Assembly: GCF_033962415.1 (NCBI RefSeq)
Contig: NZ_JAVIKH010000013.1
Span: 1 to 64,000, forward strand
Source: Candidatus Cetobacterium colombiensis
GTDB lineage: Bacteria > Fusobacteriota > Fusobacteriia > Fusobacteriales > Fusobacteriaceae
Direction of reading: 5' to 3'
DNA length: 64,000 bases
In this document: positions 62,591 through 64,000 of the stretch, one piece after another
Layout: every line of letters begins with the position of its first letter
Position numbering within the stretch: position 1 is the first letter of the stretch
Translations under genes and position numbers: made by a program
The notes under the pieces: generated by a model
Databases searched by the model: none
What the model saw: the letters and a program-made list of their open reading frames with translations, nothing else
Told to the model about the DNA's origin: nothing

Positions 62591-62607
62591 TTTAATTTAT
62601 ACGCATT

Positions 62608-62643
62608 AAGAGATTGGTTTAAAGCCAATCTCTTTTTCTTTTA
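62608..62643 (+). terminator. Terminator of the citrate operon
   Basis: A 9-bp stem (AGAGATTGG 62609-62617 with CCAATCTCT 62625-62633) followed by TTTTTCTTTT. Confidence 0.9.
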
Positions 62644-62697
62644 ATTTGAAATAAATAATGTATAATAGAGATAAATTATAAAAAGTAGGAGGCATAT

Positions 62698-64000
62698 ATG
62701 TTTAGAAAAGATATTCCCCAATTTTTAATAGATAAAAAAAATAGTGTTATATATATAGGTTCTTCAAATAAAAATATAGATATTTATTATGAAAATATGA
62801 AAGAGCAAGATATTAATGTTATTGAACTTTCGAATATTCAAGAAGAAGATGATTATTATAGAGTAAATTACCAGCTATCTGAAGAGTTAAAAACAAATAA
62901 AAAACTTATAATCTTAATTTCGTTAGAAGGGCTTCTTGCAAAGTATTCATTAAATAGTGATGTTATAAAATTAAATTTAGGCCAAGGGGTTAAAAGAAAA
63001 GATTTAATTGAAATTTTAGAAAAAAACGACTATAAAAAAAATTACTTAGTAGAAAAAAGAATGGAGTTTTCAGTTAGAGGAGATATTTTAGATATTTATC
63101 CACTAAATGGTGAAAACCCAGTTAGAATAGAATATTTTGGTGATGAAATAGATAGAATAACATATTTCTCTGTCTTTGATCAAAAAAGCTTTGAAAAAAT
63201 AGAATCTTTAAATATGTATATTAACAAAAATAAATTTTATAGAATTGACTTTTTTCAACTTTTAGAAAAAATAAAAGACAATAGAAACTGTGATGTTTAT
63301 TTAGAAAATTCAGAAATAGTTAGATACAAATTAGAAGAAGCAATAGTGAGAGAGAGAGATAAAGAAGATGAGATAAGAGAACTTTATGAAAAAATAGAGT
63401 CCCTCTCTAAAAAGATGGAAGTTCTAAAAAGTGAAGGCGATACCGAAAGAGTAAAAACTTTAAGTAAAAAAGATGGAATAAAATATGAAAATATCTCTCA
63501 AATTCGTGAAGGGGATTATATAATTCATGAAAACTATGGTGTTGGTATTTATTTGGGAATTCAAGAGATTGATGGGAAAGATTATTTAACAATAAAATAT
63601 GCTGATGAAGATAGATTATTTGTTCCGATTGAAGGATTAAATAAAATAGAAAGATTTTTAGTTTCAAGTGGAAAAACTCCAGAATTATATAATCTAGGAA
63701 GAAGAGGATTTAAAAGAAGAAGAGAAAAACTCGAAGAAGATATGCTGAAATTTGCAAAAGAAATTGTGGAAATTCAAGCTAGAAGAGCTCTTCATATTGG
63801 TTATAAATTTTCTCCAGATACAGTTTGGCAAGAGGAGTTTGAAGAAAAGTTTCCTTATATAGAAACTAGAGATCAAAAAAATGCTATAAAAGATGTAAAA
63901 AGAGATATGGAGTCATCTAAAGTTATGGATAGAATAGTCTGTGGAGACGTTGGCTATGGGAAGACAGAAGTAGCCATAAGAGCTGCATTTAAATGTGTAA
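62698..64000 (+). CDS. mfd: Transcription-repair coupling factor Mfd (partial, cut by window end)
   Basis: The first 434 codons of Mfd, a DNA translocase that removes stalled RNA polymerase and recruits UvrA. It has a reduced UvrB-like N-terminal module (MEFSVRGDILDIYPLNGENP near 125), the CarD-like RNA-polymerase-interaction domain from about 270 (EGDYIIHENYGVGIYLGI), the TRDQKNAIKDVKRDM motif, and the Walker A GDVGYGKTE at about 417. In E. coli the Walker motif lies near residue 630, so about 200 residues are missing before it. AGGAGG precedes the ATG. The frame is open at the window edge. Confidence 0.95.
   Translation, partial: MFRKDIPQFLIDKKNSVIYIGSSNKNIDIYYENMKEQDINVIELSNIQEEDDYYRVNYQLSEELKTNKKLIILISLEGLLAKYSLNSDVIKLNLGQGVKRKDLIEILEKNDYKKNYLVEKRMEFSVRGDILDIYPLNGENPVRIEYFGDEIDRITYFSVFDQKSFEKIESLNMYINKNKFYRIDFFQLLEKIKDNRNCDVYLENSEIVRYKLEEAIVRERDKEDEIRELYEKIESLSKKMEVLKSEGDTERVKTLSKKDGIKYENISQIREGDYIIHENYGVGIYLGIQEIDGKDYLTIKYADEDRLFVPIEGLNKIERFLVSSGKTPELYNLGRRGFKRRREKLEEDMLKFAKEIVEIQARRALHIGYKFSPDTVWQEEFEEKFPYIETRDQKNAIKDVKRDMESSKVMDRIVCGDVGYGKTEVAIRAAFKCV

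Overview
The window comes from an AT-rich, double-membrane, anaerobic bacterium. The best fit is the phylum Fusobacteriota (Fusobacterium, Cetobacterium or Ilyobacter type). Supporting signs are very AT-rich coding sequence, lipopolysaccharide heptose synthesis, ExbB-ExbD-TonB and a secretin alongside a short Gram-positive-style YidC, sodium-pump decarboxylase plus citrate lyase genes, and a cysteine-degrading operon. The genus cannot be fixed from sequence alone.

Layout. 0-8.3 kb: a Crp/Fnr-family regulator, aroE, leuS, rlmB, murA and small conserved genes. 8.3-12.1 kb: pgi, an SLH-domain protein, four tRNAs (Val, Asp, Phe, Cys), ispF and a heptose kinase. 12.1-20.2 kb: one compact leftward operon for a type II secretion/type IV pilus-like machine (secretin, GspL/M-like proteins, five prepilin-like proteins, prepilin peptidase, GspF, GspE and an extra 50-residue protein). 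20.2-26.6 kb: a PHP phosphatase, then the classic origin-side cluster mnmG, mnmE, jag, yidC, yidD, rnpA, rpmH, all leftward.

26.6-29.2 kb is the most unusual part. Where dnaA is expected, beside rpmH, there is instead a non-coding AT-rich tract with five units of about 105 bp. Each unit carries an iteron of the form TATTATTGATnnTATACA. A sixth iteron overlaps the promoter of a 612-residue protein that resembles plasmid replication initiators. Of 32 protein genes left of this tract 29 point left, and of 35 to its right 32 point right, as expected at a bidirectional chromosome origin. I read it as a chromosomal oriC driven by a Rep/iteron system rather than by DnaA boxes.

29.4-35.3 kb: ptsHI, an alanine racemase, and a SAM-riboswitch-controlled metNIQ methionine importer. 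35.3-42.4 kb: a DUF134/NifX-like pair divergent from a sigma-54 activator, followed by a sigma-54 promoter with upstream activator repeats and an operon for cysteine/cystine use (cysteine desulfidase, CoA-disulfide-reductase-like enzyme, cystine symporter). rpoN itself lies at 51.7 kb. 42.4-51.6 kb: an ABC exporter, a cobalamin riboswitch with cbiK and a BtuFCD-like importer, a LysM/M23 peptidase, a Spy-like protein and exbB-exbD-tonB. 53-62.6 kb: bioA, a GntR/FCD regulator, and a citrate fermentation operon (oxaloacetate decarboxylase sodium pump with a separate biotin carrier, citDEF, and a CitS-type transporter). BioA helps supply the biotin that this pump needs. The window ends inside mfd.
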